From Hsuehochloa calcarea (Eukaryota > Streptophyta > Magnoliopsida > Poales > Poaceae), in assembly GCA_036346395.1 (NCBI GenBank), contig CM070599.1, forward strand, positions 7,927,232 to 7,991,231: a stretch of 64,000 bases of DNA, written 5' to 3'. The translations under genes were made by a program, and so were the position numbers. Each line of letters begins with the position of its first letter. Position 1 is the first letter of the stretch. The notes under the pieces are model-generated. The model worked only from the letters and a program-made list of their open reading frames with translations, did not search any database and had not been told where the DNA came from. Shown here piece after piece: positions 55,001-64,000 of this stretch.

Positions 55001-56570
55001 GAATCGTCTTGGGGATCTGAGCAGTTCGAGATTTGTCCATTCGGCGACAAAGTGCGCCAAGATCACGGGATTTTATGGCCGTTCGGGACACGAAATGGAG
55101 GTCGAACTCCCAAGTTCGTGACCATTTTGCCATGCGTCCATTGTTTCCTTATTATGGAGGATTGCTCCCAAAGGAAACTCGGGCAACACGACTATTTTGT
55201 GCGCTTTGAAAATAATGCGCGATTTCCTCGAAGACATGAGGAGGGCATATAGAAGTTTTGGACACGAGGTAACGCTCCTTAGGCCGTGTAAAACTTCGCT
55301 AACGTAATAAACCGGTCGTTATGCGTTTTCACGTTCTCGACTAATCTGCGCTTCTTTGCTGTGGCGTGGCGACTAGGTAAATTAAGGCGTCTCTTACGGC
55401 TTTGGAGAAACGAGCAGGAGCACTCGAAAGATACCTCTTGACATCCTCAAAGCGCGTTTGCCTCGTTCGACCACTCAAAACCTTCATGTCTCTGAGAAGT
55501 TTAAAGAAAGGTAGTCCTTTTTCCCTAGTCGTGCGATGAAGCGACTTAAAGCCGCCATGCACCCAGTGAGTTTGGACTTCCTTTTTGTGTTTGGAGGGCG
55601 CATCGGAGGATGGCCTTTATTTTTCGAGTTTGCTTGATTCCTCGTTCGGATACTAGGAATCCAAGCAATTTTCTGAAGAAATTCCAAACACACACTTCTC
55701 TGGATTGAGTTTTAAGCGGTGCTTTACGAGGTTGTCGAATGTTTCTTGTAGGTCGGTGATATGATTAAGTCTCTTAATGCTTTTTACGACTAGATCATCA
55801 ACATAGGCTTCCAAATTCGGCCTAATTGAGATGAAAAAGTCGATTGCATTAGGCGTTGAAAAGAAGCACCGGCATTCTTTAGACCAAATGGCATTTTGAC
55901 ATAGCAAAAGGTACCAAATGGAGTAATGAATGCGGTCTTTTCTTCATCGTTTAAACACATATTGATCGGTGGTATCGAATATGCATCTAAAAACTTAATA
56001 TCTCACAACTGCGATAGAATCAACGGTGATCGTCGAGGTAAAGGAAATCATCTTTTGGACAAGCTTTATTAAGATCGATAAAGTCCACGCACATCGCCAT
56101 TTGCCGTTTGACTTTTTGACCATTACGAGGTTAGCCAACCACTCGGGTGGTTGACTTCTCTTATAAAGCACGCTTTAAGTAGCTTATCAACTCGATTTAA
56201 TAGCATCTCGTCGATCGAGGGCAAATCTCCGTAATTTTTGTTTCTGGGTACTTTATCGGTAGTAAAGCTAGCACATGCTCGATCACCTCCACAGGGACTC
56301 GGGCATGTCGGATGCTTGCCACGCAAAGACATCTGCGTTAGCTCGGAGGAAGGTAATGAGGCGTCTTCCTATTTGGGGTCGGAAGTCTCCCGTCGAGCAG
56401 TCTTGAGGGCTCCTCTGCGTCGGAGAAACCTCTTTGACTTGGTCGTTCGGCTTTGGTGCGACTTTGAAGCCGACTTGCTAGTCGAAGGTGACTTTCATCT
56501 CGAGTTGGTATTTGACCAACCATCTCGAGGATCGGCGGTCGCAGACTATCGCCATCTTTTGTCACATTGA
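55000..56570 (-). pseudogene. Tat-like Gypsy reverse transcriptase, multiply frameshifted
   Basis: Minus strand. VNHPSGWLTS and the LLKACFIREV-type lead-in lie at about 56120-56210 (RT N-terminal side). The MPFGLKNAG block is recognisable at about 55875-55910 only by switching frames. RPNLEAYVDDLVVKS at about 55780-55830 holds the catalytic DD (YVDD). DLQETFDNLVKHRLKLNPEKCVFG follows at about 55690-55760. The next block, including KGLPFFKLLRDMKVL and GRTRQTRFEDVKRYL, continues to about 55400. It would make cDNA from the element RNA, but is broken many times. Confidence 0.82.
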
Positions 56571-56868
56571 ATGGTGATCACTCCTTTGGGACTGGCATCT
56601 TAAGACATTGATACCCATAATGAGTAGCCATTAAGAATTTTGCCAAAGTTGGTCGTCAGAGTATGGCGTTATATCTTGTGTCGAAATCGACCACATCAAA
56701 GGAGACTTTCTACGTCACGAAATTACTTGGTGAGCCAAATGTTAAAGGAAGAGAAACTTGGCCAATAGGTTTGGCGAAGACCGATGCGATTCCATGAAAG
56801 GAGTATCGTCTGGCCTTACCTTTGTCTGGGTACTTGCATCTCGTCCGGGGCATTAGTAAATAATATGT

Positions 56869-57384
56869 TCAAGAAGCGCCACCATCAACCAACACTCGAT
56901 TGACCCGACGGTTGTTGATGGTGGGTTCATTCCTGTCGGATATCGACTGATCGACTCGTAGTGATTGGGCGATCATCCTTCTCAAAAGAGATGGTAACTT
57001 CCGACCACTTGGTAATTTATTGTGAGAGGAGTATGTATGGAATTTACCTCTCGTCCGTGACTTTAAGTTGTCGTTTGGAGTCGTATCTGATGATCCTCCG
57101 TAGATGTGCTCAACGGTATGTTGCGGATCTTGGAGCGGCATCTCCTCATCATCCGACGACTTTTGGCCACTCGTATGTCCTACCCTTTCGAGTAGGGAGT
57201 GGTGCTTTAGTTGTAGTAGTCCTCGAGCTTTCTTTGGAAAACTTCGGCGATTCTTGAGGTCATGTCCTTCCTTTTTATGAAAAGGACACCACCTTGGTTT
57301 GTCGTTCCTACGATCAGGGCGCTTACCTTTGCCTTGATCAGGGTACGACTTGGTGGTTTGGGGCTCTCTATCTTTCACGGCCAA
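56869..57384 (-). pseudogene. Tat-like Gypsy zinc finger and protease start
   Basis: Open minus-strand frame of 171 codons. RWCPFHKKEGHDLKNRR is a Tat-type zinc knuckle in which the last cysteine is changed. ISDRNEPTINNRRVNRVLVDGGAS ends with D-G-G-A-S, the aspartic protease active site (usual form D-G/S-G-S/A). The linker is rich in Asp, Ser and Lys. It belongs between gag and RT. The frame ends right after the active site because of a frameshift. Confidence 0.78.
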
Positions 57385-59324
57385 AACCTCCTTGGAACCA
57401 GCGGTTTGTGGTTTTGACTTTTATTTTCTTCTTGGACTTTTTGCTTTTTATCCTTACCAACTTCACGGCTCTCGAGGAGTGTACGTTTCTCGATCGATAG
57501 TGTTGTTCCACTCGACTGCCTCAGAAGCAGTTGCATATCGATCGGCCATCTCGAAGAGCTCGGCAACAGTGTTGGGAGGATTCAAAGCAATGTCCTCCGT
57601 TATCCTTCTACTACGGACTCCTTGCTTAAAAGCCCTGATCACGGAGGAATCGAAATTTCGGAATTGAGTTCTGAACGACTAAAGCGTTTGATGAATTGGC
57701 GCAAAGTCTCGTTGTTGTTCTGTTTTATCCGGTGCAAGTCGTCTTCCTTTCGAGGCGGTTGTATGTGCCTTGGAAATTCGCTGTAGAAGATCGCGAGGTG
57801 TTGCCAAGAGTAGATCGACTCGAGTGGTTGGTTTAATAACCACGATCGGCGGATCCTTGAGCACGATCGGAAGGTAATTCGCCATTACATGCTCTCCTCC
57901 TCCTGCTTTGCTCGGACGGTGTTGTATAGATCTGAAGAAATTCGATGGGATTTTGAGATCCATCAAATTTCTCCATGTTCCTTTGGCGAAAATGAGGTGG
58001 CGTGTGAGCGCTCGAAGGTCGGCGAAAATGCGGCATCCGGTAATCACTTCTTGGCGCCTTCTTTGTAGGAAAGAAGGGTTAATGTCACCGGTGATCGTAT
58101 CTGACGATACCGTGTGGTGACTGTTACGTAGTAGGTCTCGATTCTCGAGGAATACTCCTCGTACTCCACCGTTAATGAATTTCTTTGTCGAAGTGGTGAA
58201 TGATCACCTCTCAGAGGGCTTCTTGATCATCGGTGATCGAAATGTATTTCTCGAATAGGGGATCGATTCGACTTATGGCGTGTCGATTCCTCGTGAAAAA
58301 TATTCGATTGGTAGTAGGTGAGGAAGTCGCATTGCTACGACTACAGAATGTTGTCGACGAGGTACCTCGAGTCTTGTCATCACGATTCGAAGTCTTTGCG
58401 TAATCTCTTGACAAAGAGATCGTACCACAGCGTTCGAGCAAGCTCTTGGTGGGATTCTCGAGCAAGTCGTTGATGTCTGGAGTTCTTGTACCTCCTCCGT
58501 GATGTTGAATCGCCCGAGCGAGTTCTTACGGGTGTGATTTTCTTTCTTGGACGACATCAAAATCCTCCTCATCGTCTTTGAGGCCTTCTCGGTGGAGTGC
58601 GAGAATGTCGAGGATTTCCCTCGCGTTCATCAGTGTTGGTTCTCTCTGTCGCGGTGGTGCCCTTGCCATTACCACGAGGGGCATAGTGTGTGATCTTGAG
58701 AGTGTTCTTATCTCGGCCTCCATGAGGTGACCACGATTGAGGAAGGGCGAAGACCTCCGTTGATGATTCTCACTTGCGCTCGAGGCCTCCCGCTTGAGGA
58801 GTGCTCGAGAGACACCATCTGGCGACTTGGAGTAATCCCCTCGGTAGGGAACTCGGGTTATAAGCTGTCTCCGTTCGCAAATGAGATCTGCGGGAGGCGG
58901 TCGAATTCTGAGGAAAAGCATGCTTGATCCCACCCTCTCTGGAGTTACCACGAGAGAGGATCACTAGATCTTTGGTGGAGTCTGGAATGGTGGCTCCCGA
59001 ACTTGACTCACCAAGTCGGACCGCCTTAAGGGGACTTGAACACTTGGAGGAAAAACTCTCGTCGTGTTGTGAGTCCTCACAGGTGCGGTTACAGTCGGAT
59101 TGACCCTTGTCCTTTGAGGGAATTGGCTCCTCTGTTGGGCGTATCGTTGTGGGGATAAGGATCCTCCTCAACTCCATTAATGGGATGGTTTCTGGAGAAT
59201 AATCTCGGAGGCAACATCACCATCGGCGGATGCATCACTCGGCTCGTAGTCGAAACGGCATCCATGTCGGCGTCTGCGTGTCTGCCAAGTCAAACCAGTT
59301 CTCCTCGTTCCATTCTCCTGCCAT
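57385..59324 (-). pseudogene. Tat-like Gypsy gag, frameshifted
   Basis: The minus-strand ATG at 59324 opens MAGEWNEENWFDLAD, 51 bases after the primer site. The N-terminal third (58526-59177) is low-complexity and rich in Ser and Arg. The retrotransposon gag core appears at 57679-58047 in alternating frames: NPIEFLQIYTT, EHVMANYLPIVLK, then KPGESLRQFIQRF-like residues near 57690. At least five frame shifts are needed. Gag would form the particle. Confidence 0.75.
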
Positions 59325-59375
59325 GATTGCATGAGATTTGGAAAAAGAGAGTATGTTGACAAGAGATTACCGGAA

Positions 59376-59395
59376 GATCCCCACGATCGGCGCCA
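59376..59395 (-). other. Primer-binding site of the Tat-like Gypsy element
   Basis: Minus strand TGGCGCCGATCGTGGGGATC, seven bases inside the 5' LTR. TGGCGCC is typical of tRNA-Asp-primed Gypsy elements. Confidence 0.8.
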
Positions 59396-59402
59396 GCGCC
59401 GG

Positions 59403-60341
59403 TGTATTAGAACCGATCTTACGTAAAGATTATTTGATTCGGGGTCTCCTAGAGATGAAATCACGCAGAGTGGTTGACACGGGATGTTTAGGCGAGTTCG
59501 AGCCTTCTCGGGAGAGAATAATAACCCTAATCTGTGTGGTGTGGTATTCTTGATGATCAAGTAAGAAGCTAAGACTATTACAGAGAATAGTACTTGTATT
59601 TCTCCTTGACTCGCTCCCTTTTTCTGTCTCTCCCTGATGCCCTTATATAGTCGTGAAGGAGTAGCCGTTTTGTCCTGCGGAAGAGGCGCCTTAATTGAGC
59701 CAGTAATGGGCGCATGATGGCAGTAATTACCGGCGCATTGGCTTCTCCACGCCGTCTGGCAATTATCATTCAAAGATAATGGGGTATTTAAGCACTATTA
59801 CTACGCGGAATAGTAGTGCGTGCGAGACCGTTCAGTTCTTTAATCAATTGGACCCACTTGCTGTAGGTTTGATTATAAGGTGGTCGTGGTTTGCACAGTC
59901 GTAGGAGAACTTACGACCAGGTAGTAGTCGTAAAGGGTCTTACGACTATGTAGTGATCGTAGAAGGACTTACGACCATGTAATGGTCGTAGAAAGACTTA
60001 CGACCAGGTAGTAGTCGTAGTAAGACTTACGACTATGGGGGGTGATTGTAGAAGATCTTACAATCACTTGACCTTTCCTTATAAAAATAAGGGGTAGTAG
60101 TGACATCATATTTACCCATAATAAAATAGATAAGACTTTATTAGACTATGGGGGTGATTGTATTTGAAGATCTTACAATCACTTGCAAGATTCTCGGCAT
60201 TAACTATCTCCTTATAAAAATAATATGGGTATAAAATATTCATAACTTTCGGTCACGACATATATGTGACATCATATTTACCCATAATAATTAGCTAATT
60301 ATAGATAATAGATAAAATGAGGATTATTAGATCCTCGTTCA
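59403..60341 (-). repeat. 5' LTR of the Tat-like Gypsy element
   Basis: 939 bp, 156 bp longer than its partner. The extra length is a partial tandem duplication at about 60060-60300, in which the GGGGTGATTGTA, CCTTATAAAAATAA and GACATCATATTTACCC blocks occur twice. The minus-strand TATA CTATATAAGG is at about 59641-59650. Confidence 0.88.
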
Positions 60342-61587
60342 ATAGAAAAACGAAGTTGCAAATAGATGTAACTTTTGATCTACAACTCCAAACTTGATGA
60401 AACTTGGTACACACCTTCTCTAGGATGTCAGGAACCTATTCCAATCGAAGATCATGAAGATCCTTGGAAAAGATACGACCTTTTTCAGTTTGAGAGGTGA
60501 ATGGTTCAAAACCGAGTCAAAACGAAAACTAGATCCAAAAACTTGCTCGTGGGTGATTGATGATCAAGATGATCCTAGATGTGTTCCCACATGTCACAGC
60601 AAGCTAGATCACGTGAAGAAATCAATCAAAAACTCACGAATCAAAGAAATACTCAAAATTACCAAATAGAGAGAAGAAAAACAAAGGGACACATCTTTGA
60701 ACAAACTTTCTTTGGATTGATTTGATAGGGTTTGGGTTTACAGCCACTCCATCAATGGAGGACAAAGCTCAATCCAAGAGCACGAAATCAAATCAAAACT
60801 CTCTAGAACCCTAACCTCCACTAATCCTCTCCCTAAGCCAAACTAGGGTTTCAACAATAATGAAAGGGTTGAAGGGGGTGCAGCCACCTCCCTCCTCTAT
60901 TTATAGTGGAGACTTAGACCTTCTAGAAGTTTAACTTAAATAGGCTCCCGTTAAGGCCCAACACAAACGGGTCACACACGCACGCATTACAAAGCGTCGT
61001 CTTCAACACCTCTTGACCTAAACCGCTTCTCTTTGCGTCGTCTTGCGCCGCGGATTGGTAAAAGGTCACCAAGGTGGTATTTGGTAAGATTACCAAAATA
61101 CCCCTTCTCGGTCCTTCTCGGAAGACCGAGTCCATCTGCGCGAAGCACTTCGCTTGCTCCGCCACGTGTAGGTTGATCAACGGCTCTCTCCATGTCGGCA
61201 AGTCTCTCCCATCCGGCTCCCACCGAAACCACCATGGCACTTGCACCGACTCCCGCGCCGCTTGATCAAACCAGTCGCACCGAACTGTCCGTTCGGTCAT
61301 CCTTGTCTATTCTGTACCACTCTTGAGTTCATTGACCTCACCCGGTATCGTCGATCGTTTTGGACCTCAGCTCTCCAAGCCTAGTCCTGATCATCCTCGC
61401 CGTTGACCGTCGTTGACCACCAAGCAACCTGCACAACAATAGACAAACAAATCGAATCTGGGAACAAGTTCTTCACAACTTGACCCATATTAGTCAAAAC
61501 ATGCATCATGCAACACATATGCACTGAAACTCATGACTTTGACCTAACCAACGAACAACGCTGCCACGAAGGCTGACGTTTAAAAAC
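60342..61587 (-). repeat. Copia C LTR fragment (same family as Copia B LTR)
   Basis: Reverse complement of the Copia B LTR from about its position 450 to 1420: TATTTATAGTGGAG (TATA, 60897-60910), CATCACACAT-type leader, and ACTTGACCCATATTAGTC near 61478. It is cut on the left by the Gypsy element and on the right by a deletion junction at 61587/61588. Differences from Copia B are numerous, so this is an older copy. Confidence 0.8.
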
Positions 61588-62103
61588 TCGAAAACCCCTT
61601 GAATGCGCAGGACAACCCAGAAATAAACCATCAAAAGTTCTTGACTCAAATTTATCTAGGTTTCCTGTCATGAGAATAAAACACTTGGAGGATGCTGCCT
61701 TTGAATGTGAAGTGGCGCACCCAGAGAGGAAAATACCTCTTCGACCTCATGCATGCTGCGATGATGAAGATGCGAGGTGCCTCAACCAAGGCGAAGTAAT
61801 TCTGAAAGAGTTCTTGTCTTTGGAAGAGGAGCGTCAACAAAGAGTGTGCAAGAGCATCATCGAGTCCATCATCATCTTCCTCTACAAATATACTCTCTGT
61901 CACATGTGTATCACCTGAAATATCTGATCTAGCTCCAGGGCTAGTCTCATCAAAAGTGACATTGCATGTCTCCTGAACCAGGTTAGTTTCAACATTAAAA
62001 ACTCGAAAACCCCTTGAATCACGCAGACAACCCGAAATAAACCATCAAAGTTCTTGACTCAAATTTATCTAGGTTTCCTGTCTTGAGAATAAAACACTTG
62101 GAT
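61588..62103. repeat. Direct duplication of about 105 bp inside Copia C
   Basis: 61588-61692 and 61999-62103 share AAAAACTCGAAAACCCCTTGAA...GAATAAAACACTTGGA with a few indels, 411 bp apart. Confidence 0.85.
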
Positions 62104-62726
62104 CCAAAGACTCGAAAGTGCGAGACAGAGGGTTTTCTACAAAACCGAAGCTCATAAGGAGTCTTGCCCAAAGACGGTCTCAAAAAGACACGATTTGCAA
62201 TATGGCAAGCAGTAGAAATAGCTCCGGCCCAAAACCTCCTCGAAGTGCTATACTCATCTAGCATCGTCCTAGCCATCTCAACTAGGGTCCTGTTCTTCCT
62301 TTCCACAACGCCATTTTGTTGATGGACGTGTGGAGAGGAGAACTGATGCTCAATTCCACGCTCAGCACAAAAGGAAGCAAAAGAGGCATTCTTGAACTCC
62401 GTGCCATTGTCACTGCGGATCGCTCTCAAGGTACTCGAAAGTTCAGAAGCCAAACGAAGAACAAGATCATGATAATGATCAAAAGCTTCATCCTTCGAAG
62501 CAAGAAAGAATACCCAAGTGTATCTAGAAAAATCATCGACTATGACAAGAATGTACAATTTTCCACCAACTGACCGAACTCTAGCGGGACCAACAGTATC
62601 CATATGAAGCAAGCTGTCGGTCAGTCGGTCATGACCATAGTCCTTTGAAGGGTGTGAGGCGGCAACTTGCTTGCCATGCCATCGAGCGCATATCTGAAGA
62701 TCCTTGACGGCTTTGAGTTTGGGCAA
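62019..62726 (-). CDS. Copia C integrase, intact open frame
   Basis: 235 codons without a break, the best-preserved retroelement enzyme of the window. It covers the end of the zinc-binding part (ICARWHGKQVAASHP), the first catalytic aspartate (LLHMDTVGP), YILVIVDDFSRYTWVFFL, the second aspartate (SDNGTEFKNASF), and the glutamate (HQQNGVVERKNRTL). The C-terminal region is RRFWAGAISTACHIANRVFLRP and YELRFCRKPSVSHFRVFGSKC. The first Met is internal to the polyprotein, so this is a fragment. The D, D, E triad is complete. Without RT or two LTRs it cannot support its own movement. Confidence 0.85.
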   Translation of the reverse strand: MPKLKAVKDLQICARWHGKQVAASHPSKDYGHDRLTDSLLHMDTVGPARVRSVGGKLYILVIVDDFSRYTWVFFLASKDEAFDHYHDLVLRLASELSSTLRAIRSDNGTEFKNASFASFCAERGIEHQFSSPHVHQQNGVVERKNRTLVEMARTMLDEYSTSRRFWAGAISTACHIANRVFLRPSLGKTPYELRFCRKPSVSHFRVFGSKCFILKTGNLDKFESRTLMVYFGLSA

Positions 62727-62753
62727 ACCTCTCGTGAGCTCAAGGTTGCTAAC

Positions 62754-63240
62754 TCACGTCAGATGATCAAAACCAATGTGCCCCAAACGACGGTGCCAAA
62801 GCCAGAACTCAGAAGAAGAAGATGAAATCAAACACTTGAGAGAACCAGCAAGAAATTCAGAAAAATCAGCTCCAAAGAGCCTAGAAACTCTAGTAATCCC
62901 AAAAACAAGCTCACCAGTTGAACCAAGCACCCGACAAGCATTTTTTCTTAAATCTAGTCTCATAGCCATCATCAAGAAGTTGAGAGACAGAAAGCAAATT
63001 AAATCTTAGCTTATCCACAAGGGCGACGTCCTTGAGGATGAACTTGTCGTTCACCCTGATCGATCTCGTTCCTTCAATCCGCCCTTACCTATCATCTCCA
63101 AAGGTGATGAAGTCATCACCCGTCGACCGCGTGAAGGAGGTGAACCATCTTGAGTCTCCGGTCATGTGGCGTGAACAGCCGGAGTCGACGAACCACGTGT
63201 CCTTCCTCTTTCCGCGGTAATCCTGAAAATCAAAGCACAG
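62754..63240 (-). pseudogene. Copia C protease and GAG-pre-integrase
   Basis: Minus strand. WFVDSGCSRHMTGDSRWF (about 63165-63215) keeps the D-S-G triplet. DDFITFGDD, RVNDKFILKDVALVDK and LLSVSQLLDDGYETR follow, then RRLGHIGFDHLT near 62754-62790. A stop at about 63090 and a frameshift near 62950 break it. It precedes the intact integrase frame directly. Confidence 0.8.
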
Positions 63241-63478
63241 AAGAACGATGTGTCTCAATACTGGGATTAGTTAAACAAGACTTGGGAACCCAGTACTGAG
63301 ACACACGTCTGCGAGTAGTATGCAAAGCAGAAGTGCTATCCTTGATTAAGTTTGAAATTCTGTTATGAGCAATGGTTACTCTAATATGAGAGTTATCCTG
63401 TCTAGGACCATGATGATGAGCATGTGACACAAATCCTAAACCAGGCTTCTTCTTTTCTACGTTACCATGTCTCGTAAA

Positions 63479-64000
63479 TGTAATACCTCATAAATCCAGC
63501 TAGTTCGTATAGTTTGGAATTTAATCGAAAACGAGATTTAAAAGTTTACGGAATCGCATTCGGTAAAAAAAAAAGAAGTCAGAGGGAGAAAAAGAAATAG
63601 TTTTTGTCAGAAATTCCAATTAGCAGGGGGGGTTATCGATATTTTCCGGCAACTTTGGGCGCGATCATGACCAGAGGCCCAAGGGGCTGGCGGCCCATGA
63701 AGTGGCCGGCCATAAAGGGGGGGCGCCACTCCCCCCAAACCCTAGCCGCCTCCTTCCCCTCCCACCTAGCCGCCACCCCCTCCCCTCTCCATCCTCCTTT
63801 GCCGGCGCCTCCTCCCCTGGTTGGGCGCCGTCTCCTCCCTTGGTGGCCGGCCATAGGTGCTCCCGAAGTTGGTCTCCAAGATCCCCGGGCGCTTCTCCTC
63901 CGATCTGTCCTCCGGCGGTCGTTTAAATGCCGGTTGTTCGCTGTGGTGTGGCCGGCCAAGGAAGAAGAAGGGAGACCAGCGGGGAGTGGCTCTTCATCGT
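63479..64000 (+). repeat. Start of a Gypsy-type LTR running off the window
   Basis: TGTAATACCTCATAAATCC opens at 63479, like TGTAATACTCCG at 12419. The GC-rich leader (63650-64000) with ACTCCCCCCAAACCCTAGCC mirrors that of 23040-23345 in reverse. The likely left target site is GTAAA (63474-63478). Arg/Gly/Pro-rich frames within it are not genes. Confidence 0.75.

Larger units (their letters stand above)
46830..60341 (-). mobile_element. Gypsy retrotransposon (Tat-lineage-like), minus strand, 13.5 kb
   Basis: LTRs are 46830-47612 (3') and 59403-60341 (5'). The Asp-type primer site is at 59376-59395. On the minus strand gag begins at 59324, followed by zinc finger, protease, RT, RNase H and integrase down to about 53400. 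A long spacer (47627-52300) carries a gene on the opposite strand. Gypsy order (integrase last), the TGGCGCC primer site and the antisense gene match the Tat lineage (RIRE2, Grande). Coding domains are frameshifted. The two flanks are different elements and no 5-bp duplication was found. Confidence 0.88.
61588..63478 (-). mobile_element. Copia C internal fragment (integrase to gag junction)
   Basis: Minus strand. From right to left: the SQYWVPKSCLTNPSIETH segment before the protease (63270-63300), protease, GAG-pre-integrase, integrase, and the start of the linker to RT. RT and RNase H are deleted: the sequence jumps at 61588 into LTR. It is interrupted at 63478 by a Gypsy-type LTR. Confidence 0.85.

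Noticed and set aside
54313..55252. Plus-strand frames inside the Gypsy pol region
   Set aside because: They overlap recognisable RNase H and RT blocks on the minus strand and show no motif of their own.
53340..60341. Integrated plant pararetrovirus
   Set aside because: True LTRs, Asp primer site, polypurine tract and Gypsy gene order are present; no movement or coat protein features.

Overview
The window is nuclear DNA of a grass (Poaceae). The evidence is a rice-SAG39-like papain gene with GC-rich codons and one intron, a CACTA transposon with the grass-type subterminal motif TTTGCCGAGTGC, and dense nested Copia and Gypsy LTR retrotransposons, solo LTRs and a TRIM. The species cannot be fixed from the sequence alone; a panicoid or other large-genome grass is plausible.

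Layout. (1) 1-18.48 kb is a four-level nest. A minus-strand Copia element (A) is split by a plus-strand solo Copia LTR (TSD GAGCC). That LTR is split by a complete Copia element (B, 3467-16920, TSD GCTAC). Element B is split by a solo Gypsy-type LTR (12419-14841, TSD CAATG). (2) 18.5-32.5 kb is almost all Gypsy-type LTR material. It includes a minus-strand solo LTR (20555-23472, TSD TCCGG) that carries a complete 706-bp TRIM (20918-21623, TSD GTAAA), a Gypsy integrase remnant at 24.1 kb, a run of four hairpins with covarying stems at 30.0 kb, and a triplicated TATA module at 32.2 kb. (3) 32.5-37.2 kb is the only gene island. It has AT-rich low-copy DNA, microsatellites, a foldback element, a promoter with duplicated modules, and one intact two-exon cysteine protease gene (35714-36819). 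(4) 37.2-44.4 kb is a degenerate CACTA element. It keeps a Transposase_24-type gene and a transposase-tail fragment on the minus strand, plus a 1-kb nearly perfect inverted repeat. (5) 45.8-60.3 kb is a Gypsy LTR fragment abutting a 13.5-kb minus-strand Gypsy element. This element has an Asp-type primer site, gag-pro-RT-RH-IN order, and an extra antisense gene with its own TATA and introns, as in the Tat lineage (RIRE2/Grande type). (6) 60.3-63.5 kb is a deleted minus-strand Copia element (C) of the same family as B, cut at 63479 by another Gypsy-type LTR that runs off the window.

The only gene likely to serve the host is the papain-like protease, a secreted or vacuolar peptidase with a complete Cys-His-Asn triad. 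Everything else is mobile DNA.

Two observations stand out. First, short hairpins with GTCGTA/TACGAC-type stems recur in both LTRs and in introns of the antisense gene of the Gypsy element, and several stems change sequence on both sides together. Second, paired LTR copies differ mostly where one copy has CAG or CTG. Together with pervasive frameshifts in elements that otherwise look young, this suggests methylation-linked sequencing error or methylation-linked mutation at CHG sites. All family assignments come from motif recognition by eye; no database search was run.
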